Shown: positions 1 to 6,041 of the stretch, piece after piece
How positions within the stretch are numbered: position 1 is the first letter of the stretch
Layout: the number at the start of each line of letters is the position of its first letter
Origin: JAHHLP01 sp041609895
GTDB lineage: Bacteria > Bacteroidota > Rhodothermia > Rhodothermales > JABDKH01
Direction: 5' to 3'
Assembly: GCA_041609895.1 (NCBI GenBank)
Contig: JBFIPX010000156.1
Span: 1 to 8,019, forward strand
DNA: 8,019 nt
The notes under the pieces: generated by a model
Told to the model about the DNA's origin: nothing
Seen by the model: only the letters and a program-made list of their open reading frames with translations
The model's database searches: none
Made by a program: the position numbers and the translations under genes

Positions 1-1047
1 ATTTCAGCCGCCAGAGCAATCTGGATACCTCTTCTATTCGTCCCGCTGATTCTTTCGGGTCCGGTGCCAGAGAAGTCGCCTCTTGTTAGCACCTTCTCGA
101 TCGTAGGATTCGACCCCCAGAATGGCGATCTCGGCATCGCAGTCCAAAGCAAGTTTCCGAACGTGCGTCCAATCGTGCCGTGGGCCAAGGCGGGAGTGGG
201 TGCGGTGGCGACGCAGAGCTTTGCTGAGCTCGACTATGGAATAAAGGGCCTCGAGCTGATGGCTAACGGTGCCACTGCGGCAGAGGCGTTGCGGATCCTT
301 ATGCAGAACGATCCGGAATATCAGGAGCGACAGGTGGGAATGGTTGATGCTAAAGGCAACGCTGCGTCGTGGACCGGTACGGGCACATTTCCGTGGGCAG
401 GTGGAAAAGTCGGTTCTACGGAAGGAACGTCAACTGCGGGTGAGGCGGGCAGGCTGATCGTTGGAAATGGATACGCGGCTCAGGGCAACATCCTGGTTTC
501 GGCCGAAACGGTCGAGGCGCTGGCAGAAACGTTTGAAGAAACGGAAGGATCGCTCGCACATAGGCTGGTAGCTGCATTAGTGGCGGGCGGCAAGGCGGGA
601 GGGGATCAGCGTGGTGAGCAAAGCGCTGCCCTTCTGGTAGTGCGGGAGGGCGCAGGCTATGACGGGATGGACAACTTCATAGATATCTCGGTCTACGATC
701 ACGCCACCCCTATCGCGGAGCTTGAGCGACTCTATGAGTTGAACAATCTCTACTTCACTCAGTCTGACCCGGTCAACATGATCCCGATCGGGGAAGAGAT
801 AGCGACCGAATTGCAACAGATTTGGAAAGAGCGTGGTTTCTACCATGGGCCCGTTGACGGTATTGTAGATAGTGAATTCCAGCAGATCCTTGTCGACTAC
901 ATGGGATGGGAGAACTATGACCTTCGAATAGCGCCGGTTCAGGAGGCAAACGTGGCCGGGGGCGACCCACTCTTGATTGACCGTGAGGTCCTCGAGGATA
1001 TCCGCTACGTCTATCGCGAAGGACTTTGGAAGCCGAGGGTAAACTAG
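1..1047 (+). CDS. Secreted DUF1028 family protein with C-terminal peptidoglycan-binding-like domain (5' partial)
   Basis: DUF1028 proteins have an Ntn-hydrolase-like fold; the substrate is not established. The first in-frame GTG is at 64, but no ribosome-binding site precedes it and the frame stays open to base 1. That upstream stretch reads as a signal-peptide core (IWIPLLFVPLILSG), so the real start probably lies left of the window. Numbering from the GTG, the family signature STFSIVGFDP begins at residue 9, followed by GDLGIAVQSKF (21-31), VPWAKAGVGAVATQSF (38-53) and YAAQGNIL (137-144). Residues about 250-288 (LQQIWKERGFY, GPVDG) resemble a peptidoglycan-binding helical repeat, and a charged tail ends the protein. 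An extra segment at about 113-133 separates two conserved blocks that are usually closer. If the Ntn mechanism holds, Thr10 or Ser9 could become the N-terminal nucleophile after processing; this is inference. It is followed after 10 bp by a small membrane-protein gene, so the two may be co-transcribed. Confidence 0.85.
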   Translation: MSAARAIWIPLLFVPLILSGPVPEKSPLVSTFSIVGFDPQNGDLGIAVQSKFPNVRPIVPWAKAGVGAVATQSFAELDYGIKGLELMANGATAAEALRILMQNDPEYQERQVGMVDAKGNAASWTGTGTFPWAGGKVGSTEGTSTAGEAGRLIVGNGYAAQGNILVSAETVEALAETFEETEGSLAHRLVAALVAGGKAGGDQRGEQSAALLVVREGAGYDGMDNFIDISVYDHATPIAELERLYELNNLYFTQSDPVNMIPIGEEIATELQQIWKERGFYHGPVDGIVDSEFQQILVDYMGWENYDLRIAPVQEANVAGGDPLLIDREVLEDIRYVYREGLWKPRVN

Positions 1048-1057
1048 AAGACTACAA

Positions 1058-1267
1058 ATGGGAAAACTTTTGCGTGCACTTATGGTCACGTCGGCGGCGA
1101 CTGCGGCTGCGCTGATTGTCGTGTCGGCGTTTCGAAAAGCTGCGAACGATGATGAGTCGGTCCAACAGCGACAACCGGTTCGAGCTGGAACCACGGAGGT
1201 CGACGCCGACACGCTGTCCGACTCTGTGCGTCAGGACCTCGTCACTGAACTTGAGGGTCACGTCTAG
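1058..1267 (+). CDS. Small single-pass membrane protein, hypothetical
   Basis: This is a 69-residue protein that I do not recognise. Residues about 5-25 form one hydrophobic helix (LLRALMVTSAATAAALIVVSAF) preceded by a lysine, giving an N-in membrane anchor or an uncleaved signal. A polar linker follows (residues 27-47), and the end is an acidic amphipathic stretch (DTLSDSVRQDLVTELEGHV). An AGAAG motif at 1046-1050 lies 7 bases before the ATG, which supports the start. It begins 10 bp after the DUF1028 stop on the same strand, so co-transcription and a linked role at the envelope are plausible. The minus-strand frame over the same bases has no such features. The gene could be spurious, but the anchor, the ribosome-binding site and the spacing argue for a real gene. 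Confidence 0.6.
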   Translation: MGKLLRALMVTSAATAAALIVVSAFRKAANDDESVQQRQPVRAGTTEVDADTLSDSVRQDLVTELEGHV

Positions 1268-1368
1268 AAGGGCAGCCGTTCCAATCAGTTGCGCTTGTCT
1301 GATTGCTCGGATCAGGACGGATCATATTTGACCTCCCGGACGAGCTTTGCGACAGCAGTACCGTTTGC

Positions 1369-1409
1369 ACCGCCGGGCGGTCGGTGTCGACCTCAAGCTA
1401 CTTGACGAC
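1369..1409. other. Two short hairpins between convergent genes
   Basis: This lies in the 161-bp gap between the small membrane-protein gene and the end of gltA. Bases 1369-1381 form a GC-rich odd palindrome (ACCGCC-G-GGCGGT). Bases 1386-1409 can fold as GTCG (3-base bulge) TCAAG, loop CTA, CTTGA CGAC. Both could slow transcription from either side, but neither strand has a T-run after the stem, so neither is a canonical intrinsic terminator. I see no other feature in the gap. Confidence 0.3.
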
Positions 1410-1428
1410 CTACGCGGTCGCCACGAGG

Positions 1429-2727
1429 TTACAGGGCTGCCACCAGGCCACCGTGTCGCTGCTCGATCGGGACGTATTGCCTCAACTTCTCGCCCGTGTA
1501 GACTTGCCGCGGCCGGTGGATGCGGCCGGCAGGGTCAGAACGCATCTCCATCCACTGCGCGATCCATCCAGGCATCCTGCCCATTGCGAACATGACGGTA
1601 AACATGTTGGTCGGTATGCCCATGGCACGGTACAGTGTGCCAGAGTAGAAATCGACATTCGGATACAGCTTCCTCTCGGCGAAGTAGTCGTCCTTCAATG
1701 CGATCTCCTCCAGCTTCTTGGCGATGTCAAGCAATGGATCGTCGATTCCCAGCTCTTCCAGAACTTCGTCCGCCCACTTCTTGATGACTCTTGCCCGCGG
1801 ATCAAAATTCTTGTAGACCCGGTGGCCGAAGCCCATCAACCGAAAGTCGTCTGACTTGTCTTTTGCCTTCTCGATGTATTTCTGGTAGTTGCCTCCGTCC
1901 TGGCGAATCATCTCGAGCATGTTGATGACCTCCTGGTTCGCCTTTCCGTGGAGCGGGCCGGACAGGGCACTGATACCGGCGGACATCGATGCGAAGAGGT
2001 CGGCTCCGCTGCTGCCCACCATCCTCACCGTCGACGTGGAGCAATTTTGCTCATGATCCGCGTGAAGTACCAGGAGCATGTCCAACGCTTTCATCAAAAG
2101 CGGGGACGGCACATAGCTTTCGGCAGGGACCGCAAACATCATATGCAGAAAGTCCCCTGAATAGCTGAGGTCGTTCCGCGGATAGATATATGGATGCCCG
2201 ATAGACTTTTTGAACGAAAAGGCGGCGAGCGTCTTCAGCTTCGCAATCAGCCGAATGATGTTCAGCTCGAGATCCTTGGGGTCGTCCGATTCTGGATAGT
2301 AAGCGGAAAGCGAGGCGACCATGGCGGAGAGAACGCTCATTGGATGTGCGCTTGCCGGATAGCCTTCGAAGAACTTCTTCATGTCCTCGTGCAGAAGGCT
2401 ATGATGCGTTATCGCGTGCTGAAACTCGTCGAACTCGTCCTGGCTTGGAAGCTCTCCTTTTATGAGGAGATAGCAGACTTCAACAAACGACGCGTGCTCG
2501 GCCAACTCCTCGATTGGATATCCGCGATAGCGGAGGATGCCTTTCTCTCCATCGATGAAGGTAATCGAGCTTTCGCACGACCCGGTGTTTCCGTAGCCGG
2601 GATCCAGCGTTATCGCTTTGGACTCCTTCCGCAGCGTGCGAATATTAATCGCGACCTCGTCCTCCGTGCCGACAACCACGGGCAATTCGTATTCCGATCC
2701 ATCCAGAAATAGTTTAGCGGGCTCCAT
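1429..2727 (-). CDS. gltA: Citrate synthase (hexameric Gram-negative type)
   Basis: The enzyme condenses oxaloacetate with acetyl-CoA to citrate, the entry step of the TCA cycle, in the cytoplasm. The 432-residue protein aligns by eye over its full length with E. coli GltA (about 427). Landmarks are the N-terminal domain with SCESSITFIDGEKGILRYRG (50-69), YPRNDLSYSGDF (182-193), LHADHEQNCSTSTVR (221-235), GPLHGKAN (257-264), MGFGHRVYKNFDPRAR (298-313), NVDFYSG (357-363) and RPRQVYTGE (405-413). The catalytic residues correspond to His260, His302 and Asp359. Ala202 stands where the E. coli NADH-site Cys206 lies, so allosteric control may differ. A short tail (HGGLVAAL) follows the usual YVPIEQR end. 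The start is supported by GGAGAGGAG at 2731-2739, 3 bases before the ATG. The gene stands alone and diverges from the channel gene. Confidence 0.97.
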   Translation of the reverse strand: MEPAKLFLDGSEYELPVVVGTEDEVAINIRTLRKESKAITLDPGYGNTGSCESSITFIDGEKGILRYRGYPIEELAEHASFVEVCYLLIKGELPSQDEFDEFQHAITHHSLLHEDMKKFFEGYPASAHPMSVLSAMVASLSAYYPESDDPKDLELNIIRLIAKLKTLAAFSFKKSIGHPYIYPRNDLSYSGDFLHMMFAVPAESYVPSPLLMKALDMLLVLHADHEQNCSTSTVRMVGSSGADLFASMSAGISALSGPLHGKANQEVINMLEMIRQDGGNYQKYIEKAKDKSDDFRLMGFGHRVYKNFDPRARVIKKWADEVLEELGIDDPLLDIAKKLEEIALKDDYFAERKLYPNVDFYSGTLYRAMGIPTNMFTVMFAMGRMPGWIAQWMEMRSDPAGRIHRPRQVYTGEKLRQYVPIEQRHGGLVAAL

Positions 2728-2783
2728 TTGCTCCTCTCCGAGATTTCACCAGTCCAATATCGCGTGTTCGGGAAGCGCTTTCA

Positions 2784-2802
2784 ATCTTCACCGCGTGAAG
2801 AT
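2784..2802. promoter_or_regulatory. 19-bp perfect palindrome in the gltA leader
   Basis: The arms ATCTTCAC and GTGAAGAT are exact inverted copies of 8 bases separated by CGC. The element ends 57 bases upstream of the gltA start codon. As DNA it could be a dimeric repressor or activator site; as RNA it would be an 8-bp hairpin with a 3-base loop in the gltA 5' leader, if the promoter proposed at 2851-2880 is used. There is no T-run after it in the gltA direction, so a terminator is unlikely. The binding protein cannot be named from the sequence. Confidence 0.5.
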
Positions 2803-2850
2803 AAGAAGGTTGTGGCGGCTGCCCCGTTCCCATGCGCCCCTTTTTTTGAG

Positions 2851-2880
2851 ATATTATTTACTGAAAGTTCTGTCGGTGAA
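2851..2880 (-). promoter_or_regulatory. Candidate sigma70-like promoter for gltA
   Basis: Read on the minus strand, TTCACC (2880-2875) and TAATAT (2856-2851) are separated by 18 bases; each matches the -35 and -10 consensus at four of six positions. The region around the -10 is the most AT-rich in the gap, and a seven-A run follows it on the minus strand (2847-2841). It would give a leader of roughly 115 bases containing the 2784-2802 palindrome. The match is modest, and if the host is a Bacteroidota-type organism its housekeeping sigma factor has a different consensus. Confidence 0.33.
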
Positions 2881-2916
2881 TCCCTGCCGTTGTTGATGGC
2901 TGAACGCCCTTCGACC

Positions 2917-2935
2917 TTGTCACGAAAACTGACAA
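2917..2935. promoter_or_regulatory. Inverted repeat TTGTCA-N7-TGACAA upstream of the channel gene
   Basis: Two exact 6-base inverted arms (TTGTCA and TGACAA) flank CGAAAAC, with the centre 44 bases before the channel ATG. The left arm also matches a -35 hexamer at five of six positions, with a poor -10 (TACTCT, 2939-2944) 16 bases on, so the repeat may overlap the channel promoter. A dimeric regulator site is a reasonable reading. With 6-base arms, chance occurrence is not excluded. Confidence 0.4.
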
Positions 2936-2969
2936 CTCTACTCTTGCGGTTGATCTCTACGGAGCAAGA

Positions 2970-3809
2970 ATGATGCTGAGACAAGTCCCGCCCAAGCACT
3001 ACGCCTCAATGCCCGGAGTGCGGGGCCGCCTGAACGAGGTAATCTTTGGTGTCGATACCCCGCTAGGCCGGCGCTTCGATATTGCCGTGATCATTGTGAT
3101 CAGCTTGAGCGTCGTGGCGGTCATGCTTGAGAGTGTGCAGTGGATCAGGTCGCGGTTCGCCTACGAGCTCTTTGTGGCTGAGTGGATCTTCACCGTGATA
3201 TTCACGGTCGAGTACGTGCTGAGGATATTCTGCGCCTACAAGCGGTTGCGATACGCTGTGAGCTTCTATGGGCTCGTGGACTTGCTGGGTACGATACCGA
3301 CGTACATCAGCCTGCTCATCCCCGGAGCTCAGTTTCTTCTGGTGATACGGCTGCTCAGGATTCTGAGGGTCTTCCGTGTGCTTCGGCTCGCTCAGTTTCT
3401 TACCGAGGCGGACATTCTGGTTCGTGCCCTTCGGTCGAGTCGTCACAAGATCGCGATCTTCATAACGGCCGTCCTGATACTTGTCGTAATTCTCGGGTCA
3501 CTCATGTATTTGATTGAGGGGGCGGAGAACGGATTCACCAGCATACCGCGCGGGATCTACTGGGCCATTGTGACCCTGACCACAGTCGGATACGGTGACA
3601 TATCTCCACAGACGGGTCTTGGGCAGGCGCTTGCTGCTGTCGTGATGATCATGGGCTATGGCATCATCGCCGTACCGACGGGAATCGTGACAGCGGAGCT
3701 GACTCGGACGGGAGTGCGGCACCCTGAGATCATGGCATGTTCCGGCTGTGGCAGCCGGGGGCATGATCTGGATGCGATCTTCTGCAAGAGATGCGGTGAG
3801 CGGTTGTGA
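2970..3809 (+). CDS. Voltage-gated potassium channel with C-terminal zinc ribbon
   Basis: This is a 279-residue inner-membrane ion channel with the six-helix Kv layout. S1 is about 36-56, S2 66-88, S3 95-117, S4 123-142, S5 160-183, the pore loop 188-214 and S6 217-243. S4 carries Arg127, 130, 133, 136 and 139 at every third position, the voltage-sensor pattern. The selectivity filter TVGYGD (205-210) marks potassium selectivity, and AVPTG (234-238) in S6 resembles the PxP/PxG gate kink. After S6 the chain ends in a compact CxxC...CxxC ribbon (Cys257, 260, 272, 275), likely a zinc-binding cytoplasmic module. Its size is close to KvAP-like prokaryotic channels. GGAG at 2961-2964 supports the tandem ATGs at 2970 and 2973. 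The stop overlaps the next start by 4 bases, so the downstream gene is probably translationally coupled. Confidence 0.93.
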   Translation: MMLRQVPPKHYASMPGVRGRLNEVIFGVDTPLGRRFDIAVIIVISLSVVAVMLESVQWIRSRFAYELFVAEWIFTVIFTVEYVLRIFCAYKRLRYAVSFYGLVDLLGTIPTYISLLIPGAQFLLVIRLLRILRVFRVLRLAQFLTEADILVRALRSSRHKIAIFITAVLILVVILGSLMYLIEGAENGFTSIPRGIYWAIVTLTTVGYGDISPQTGLGQALAAVVMIMGYGIIAVPTGIVTAELTRTGVRHPEIMACSGCGSRGHDLDAIFCKRCGERL

Positions 3810-4471
3810 CGGATTCAGAAGGCGGTTCTGGATGGGGTCAGTCCGTCATCAGGATATTAGAGGAAGGAGTATTTGCGCTTCCGTCCAGTGCGGATTTGTT
3901 CAATCCGTATCGCGACTGCGACTCTGAGCTTGACCTTGACGATGCATCTCAGCTGCGAAGGTTGAACCTGGAGTCTTACGTACGAACTCTTGCATCGGGA
4001 CCAACGGTTTTGGTGGTTGCGGAGGCACCCGGGCCGTGGGGTTGTCGTTTCAGTGGCGTCCCGATTACGAGTGAGGCGCAGCTGCTGGATGCGGCTTTTC
4101 CAATCAGCGGAGAGAAGACCTCGCGGGCGTCTGAAGCCTATTCCGAGTATAGTGCCGGGATTTTCTGGCGAGTAATGCTTCCTTTCTTTCCCGGGTTCTT
4201 TGCCTGGAACGCTGTACCACTGCACCCTCACCGTACTGGTGAGCCAACGACTATTCGGACGCCGCGGAATGGTGAGTTGCGGTCGTTTGTTGACGTGACG
4301 GCTGCGATTGTCGATGCGGCAGACCCGGTTGAGGTGGTGGCATTGGGGCGAAAGGCGGAGCAGCAGCTCGGGTGGGCCGGTATCGAATGTCGCTATGTTC
4401 GCCATCCGTCGCAGGGAGGAGCCGTGCGTTTCGCGGAAGGGATGGCAGAGGTGTTTGGGGGTATCTCGTAA
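3806..4471 (+). CDS. Uracil-DNA glycosylase superfamily protein
   Basis: This is a 221-residue protein of the uracil-DNA glycosylase fold, expected to remove uracil or another damaged base from DNA. Visible motifs are FNPYRD (32-37), the first active-site loop VAEAPGPWGCRFSGVP (71-86) followed by TSEAQLL, WNAVPLHPHRTG (134-145), ALGRKAEQQL (179-188) and the second loop RHPSQGG (199-205). The layout is closest to family 4 (GEAPG...G.PF...LL, then N...P, then HP). However, only three cysteines are present (38, 80, 195), too few for that family's 4Fe-4S cluster, and the acidic residue after GEAPG is replaced by Gly79. Activity and substrate are therefore uncertain. The GTG start overlaps the channel stop (GTGA) behind a weak GGTGAG; no other good start lies nearby. 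The gene is probably expressed through coupling with the channel. Confidence 0.8.
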   Translation: MTDSEGGSGWGQSVIRILEEGVFALPSSADLFNPYRDCDSELDLDDASQLRRLNLESYVRTLASGPTVLVVAEAPGPWGCRFSGVPITSEAQLLDAAFPISGEKTSRASEAYSEYSAGIFWRVMLPFFPGFFAWNAVPLHPHRTGEPTTIRTPRNGELRSFVDVTAAIVDAADPVEVVALGRKAEQQLGWAGIECRYVRHPSQGGAVRFAEGMAEVFGGIS

Positions 4472-4475
4472 GAGC

Positions 4476-4507
4476 GAGGGTGGGTGAACGCTAGGGGGCC
4501 ACCACTC
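4476..4507 (+). terminator. Possible terminator hairpin after the UDG-like gene
   Basis: Just after the TAA, GAG-GGTGG (4476-4483) can pair with CCACC-(A)-CTC (4499-4507), giving eight pairs with one bulged A and a 15-base loop. The sequence that follows is pyrimidine-rich (CTCCTCCCCATTT) rather than a T-run, so this is a weak candidate. The remainder of the gap to rarA holds only a 5-bp inverted repeat (GATCG/CGATC, 4533-4549) and no clear promoter. Confidence 0.25.
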
Positions 4508-4625
4508 CTCCTCCCCATTTCAAATTAATGCCGATCGTCGCCCCCGATCAAAGTCGCTGCTGCCCGCTCGAACTTCAACACATTGATCATCGTACCCCTC
4601 CAAGTCCATCAGTAACGTATTCGTC

Positions 4626-5996
4626 ATGAACGACCTGTTTGAGGAAGCGGCCGAGTCTTTCCGCCAGAAGAGCGCGCCCCTGGCAGATCGAATGCGACCA
4701 GCAACCATCGATGAGTTCGTGGGCCAGAAGCACGTACTGGGACCGGGCAAGCTGCTTCGCAGAGCCATCGAGGCCGACCGCGTCACGTCTCTGATACTTT
4801 ATGGCCCGCCGGGAACGGGGAAGACTACCCTCGCGCGAATCATCGCTGCTCATACGGCATCCGCATTCGTAACTCTTAACGCAGTCCTATCCGGCGTGCG
4901 GGACATCCGACAGGCTATCGACAACGCCAAAACCCTGCTGCGTCACCACCAGCAACGGACAATCCTGTTCGTGGATGAAGTGCATCGCTTCAATAAGGCT
5001 CAGCAAGACGCACTCCTCCCCCATGTCGAAAACGGCACTGTGGTGTTCATCGGTGCCACCACGGAGAACCCGTATTTCGAGGTCATCAAAGCGCTCGTGA
5101 GCCGCAGTCGCGTCTTTGAACTGAAGTCGCTGGAGACCACCGACCTGGAAGCAGTATTGGATTCAGCGCTGAAGAACACGGAGCGTGGTTACGGCAAGCT
5201 CGCCGTTCGCGTCGACGACGAGGCCGCCTTCCATCTCATAAGCACGGCCAACGGCGACGCCCGGTCGCTTCTAAATGCACTCGAGCTTGCTGTGGAGACT
5301 ACACCGCCTGCATCCGACGGATGGATTCGCGTGACGCTGGAGGTGGCGGAAGATTCCATTCAACGAAGAGCCGTCCTCTACGACAAGGAAGGAGACGCGC
5401 ACTTTGATACGATCAGCGCCTTCATAAAGAGTCTGCGCGGCTCGGATCCCGACGCCGCCCTTTACTGGATGGCGCGAATGATCTACGCGGGGGAGGACCC
5501 CCGCTACATCTTCCGCCGGATGTTCATCTTCGCGGCGGAGGATGTCGGAATGGCCGACCCGTCCGCGATCCGGATCGTGGCCTCCTGCGCCCAGGGATTC
5601 GACTACGTCGGTCTACCAGAAGGACAATTTCTACTGGCAGAATGCTGTCTCTATCTGGCCACCGCACCGAAATCGAATTCCACGATGGCTTACTTCGAGG
5701 CTCTCAATTACGTCCAGAACGAACGATCGGGCGACGTACCTGCGCCTTTGAAGGACGGCAACCGGGACGGTGAGGCCCTCGGCCACGGCAAGGGATATCT
5801 GTATCCGCATGCCTACCGGGACCACTACGTTCCGCAGCAATACCTGCCCGACGAGATGCAGGGCGTCTACTTCTATCAACCGTCAGATATCGGCTTCGAA
5901 AAGCGAATCTCGGAGCGGCTTGATAAATGGGGCGACAGGGACCAGAAAGAGGGATTGAGAAAACGGTTGGAGAAATATGGATCTTCCGACGAATGA
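4626..5996 (+). CDS. rarA: Replication-associated recombination protein A, AAA+ ATPase
   Basis: RarA (MgsA, the WRNIP1/Mgs1 family) is a cytoplasmic clamp-loader-like AAA+ ATPase that acts at stalled replication forks and at single-stranded DNA ends. The 456-residue protein matches the family over its full length. An N-terminal RMRPATIDEFVGQKH (22-36) precedes Walker A GPPGTGKT (60-67), Walker B ILFVDE (113-118) with VHRFNKAQQDALLPHVE, sensor 1 GATTENP (143-149), the arginine-finger region SRSR (159-162) and sensor 2 GDARSLLNALE (210-220). The C-terminal tetramerisation part has RGSDPDAALYWMARMI (271-286), EDPRY, AEDVGMADP (304-312), ATAPKSN (346-352) and a PHAY/YLPDEMQG segment (394-412). 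The tail is slightly longer than in E. coli. No strong ribosome-binding site precedes the ATG, but MNDLFEEA is a typical family N-terminus. It ends convergently with the DUF885 gene. Confidence 0.96.
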   Translation: MNDLFEEAAESFRQKSAPLADRMRPATIDEFVGQKHVLGPGKLLRRAIEADRVTSLILYGPPGTGKTTLARIIAAHTASAFVTLNAVLSGVRDIRQAIDNAKTLLRHHQQRTILFVDEVHRFNKAQQDALLPHVENGTVVFIGATTENPYFEVIKALVSRSRVFELKSLETTDLEAVLDSALKNTERGYGKLAVRVDDEAAFHLISTANGDARSLLNALELAVETTPPASDGWIRVTLEVAEDSIQRRAVLYDKEGDAHFDTISAFIKSLRGSDPDAALYWMARMIYAGEDPRYIFRRMFIFAAEDVGMADPSAIRIVASCAQGFDYVGLPEGQFLLAECCLYLATAPKSNSTMAYFEALNYVQNERSGDVPAPLKDGNRDGEALGHGKGYLYPHAYRDHYVPQQYLPDEMQGVYFYQPSDIGFEKRISERLDKWGDRDQKEGLRKRLEKYGSSDE

Positions 5997-6013
5997 TCGA
6001 GCTCAAACGGGCA

Positions 6014-6029
6014 GATCGTATTCACGATT
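6014..6029. terminator. Weak hairpin between convergent rarA and DUF885 genes
   Basis: ATCGT (6015-6019), loop ATTC and ACGAT (6024-6028) form five pairs, plus a possible G-U at the base. It sits in the 45-bp gap where both genes end, so it could contribute to bidirectional termination. The stem is short and has no T-run on either strand. Confidence 0.22.
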
Positions 6030-6041
6030 CCTCATTCATCT

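Noticed and set aside
64..66. GTG at 64 as the true DUF1028 start
   Set aside because: There is no ribosome-binding site, and it would cut off the signal-peptide-like sequence encoded in frame upstream.
577..1212. Long minus-strand open frame opposite the DUF1028 gene
   Set aside because: It shows no recognisable motif and is fully covered by a convincing family match on the plus strand.
1303..1854. Plus-strand open frame of 183 codons opposite the 3' half of gltA
   Set aside because: gltA matches its family throughout, including catalytic residues; the antisense frame has an unstructured composition and no ribosome-binding site.
2194..2712. Plus-strand open frame of 172 codons opposite the 5' half of gltA
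   Set aside because: It is a shadow of the gltA codon pattern with no family resemblance.
2773..2780. AAGCGCTT 8-base palindrome beside the gltA leader hairpin
   Set aside because: It is short, its flanks do not extend the symmetry, and it is likely to occur by chance.
2841..2847. Seven-T run that could end a plus-strand terminator
   Set aside because: Only a 4-bp GGCG/CGCC stem precedes it, and no plus-strand gene ends upstream, since gltA and the channel diverge here.
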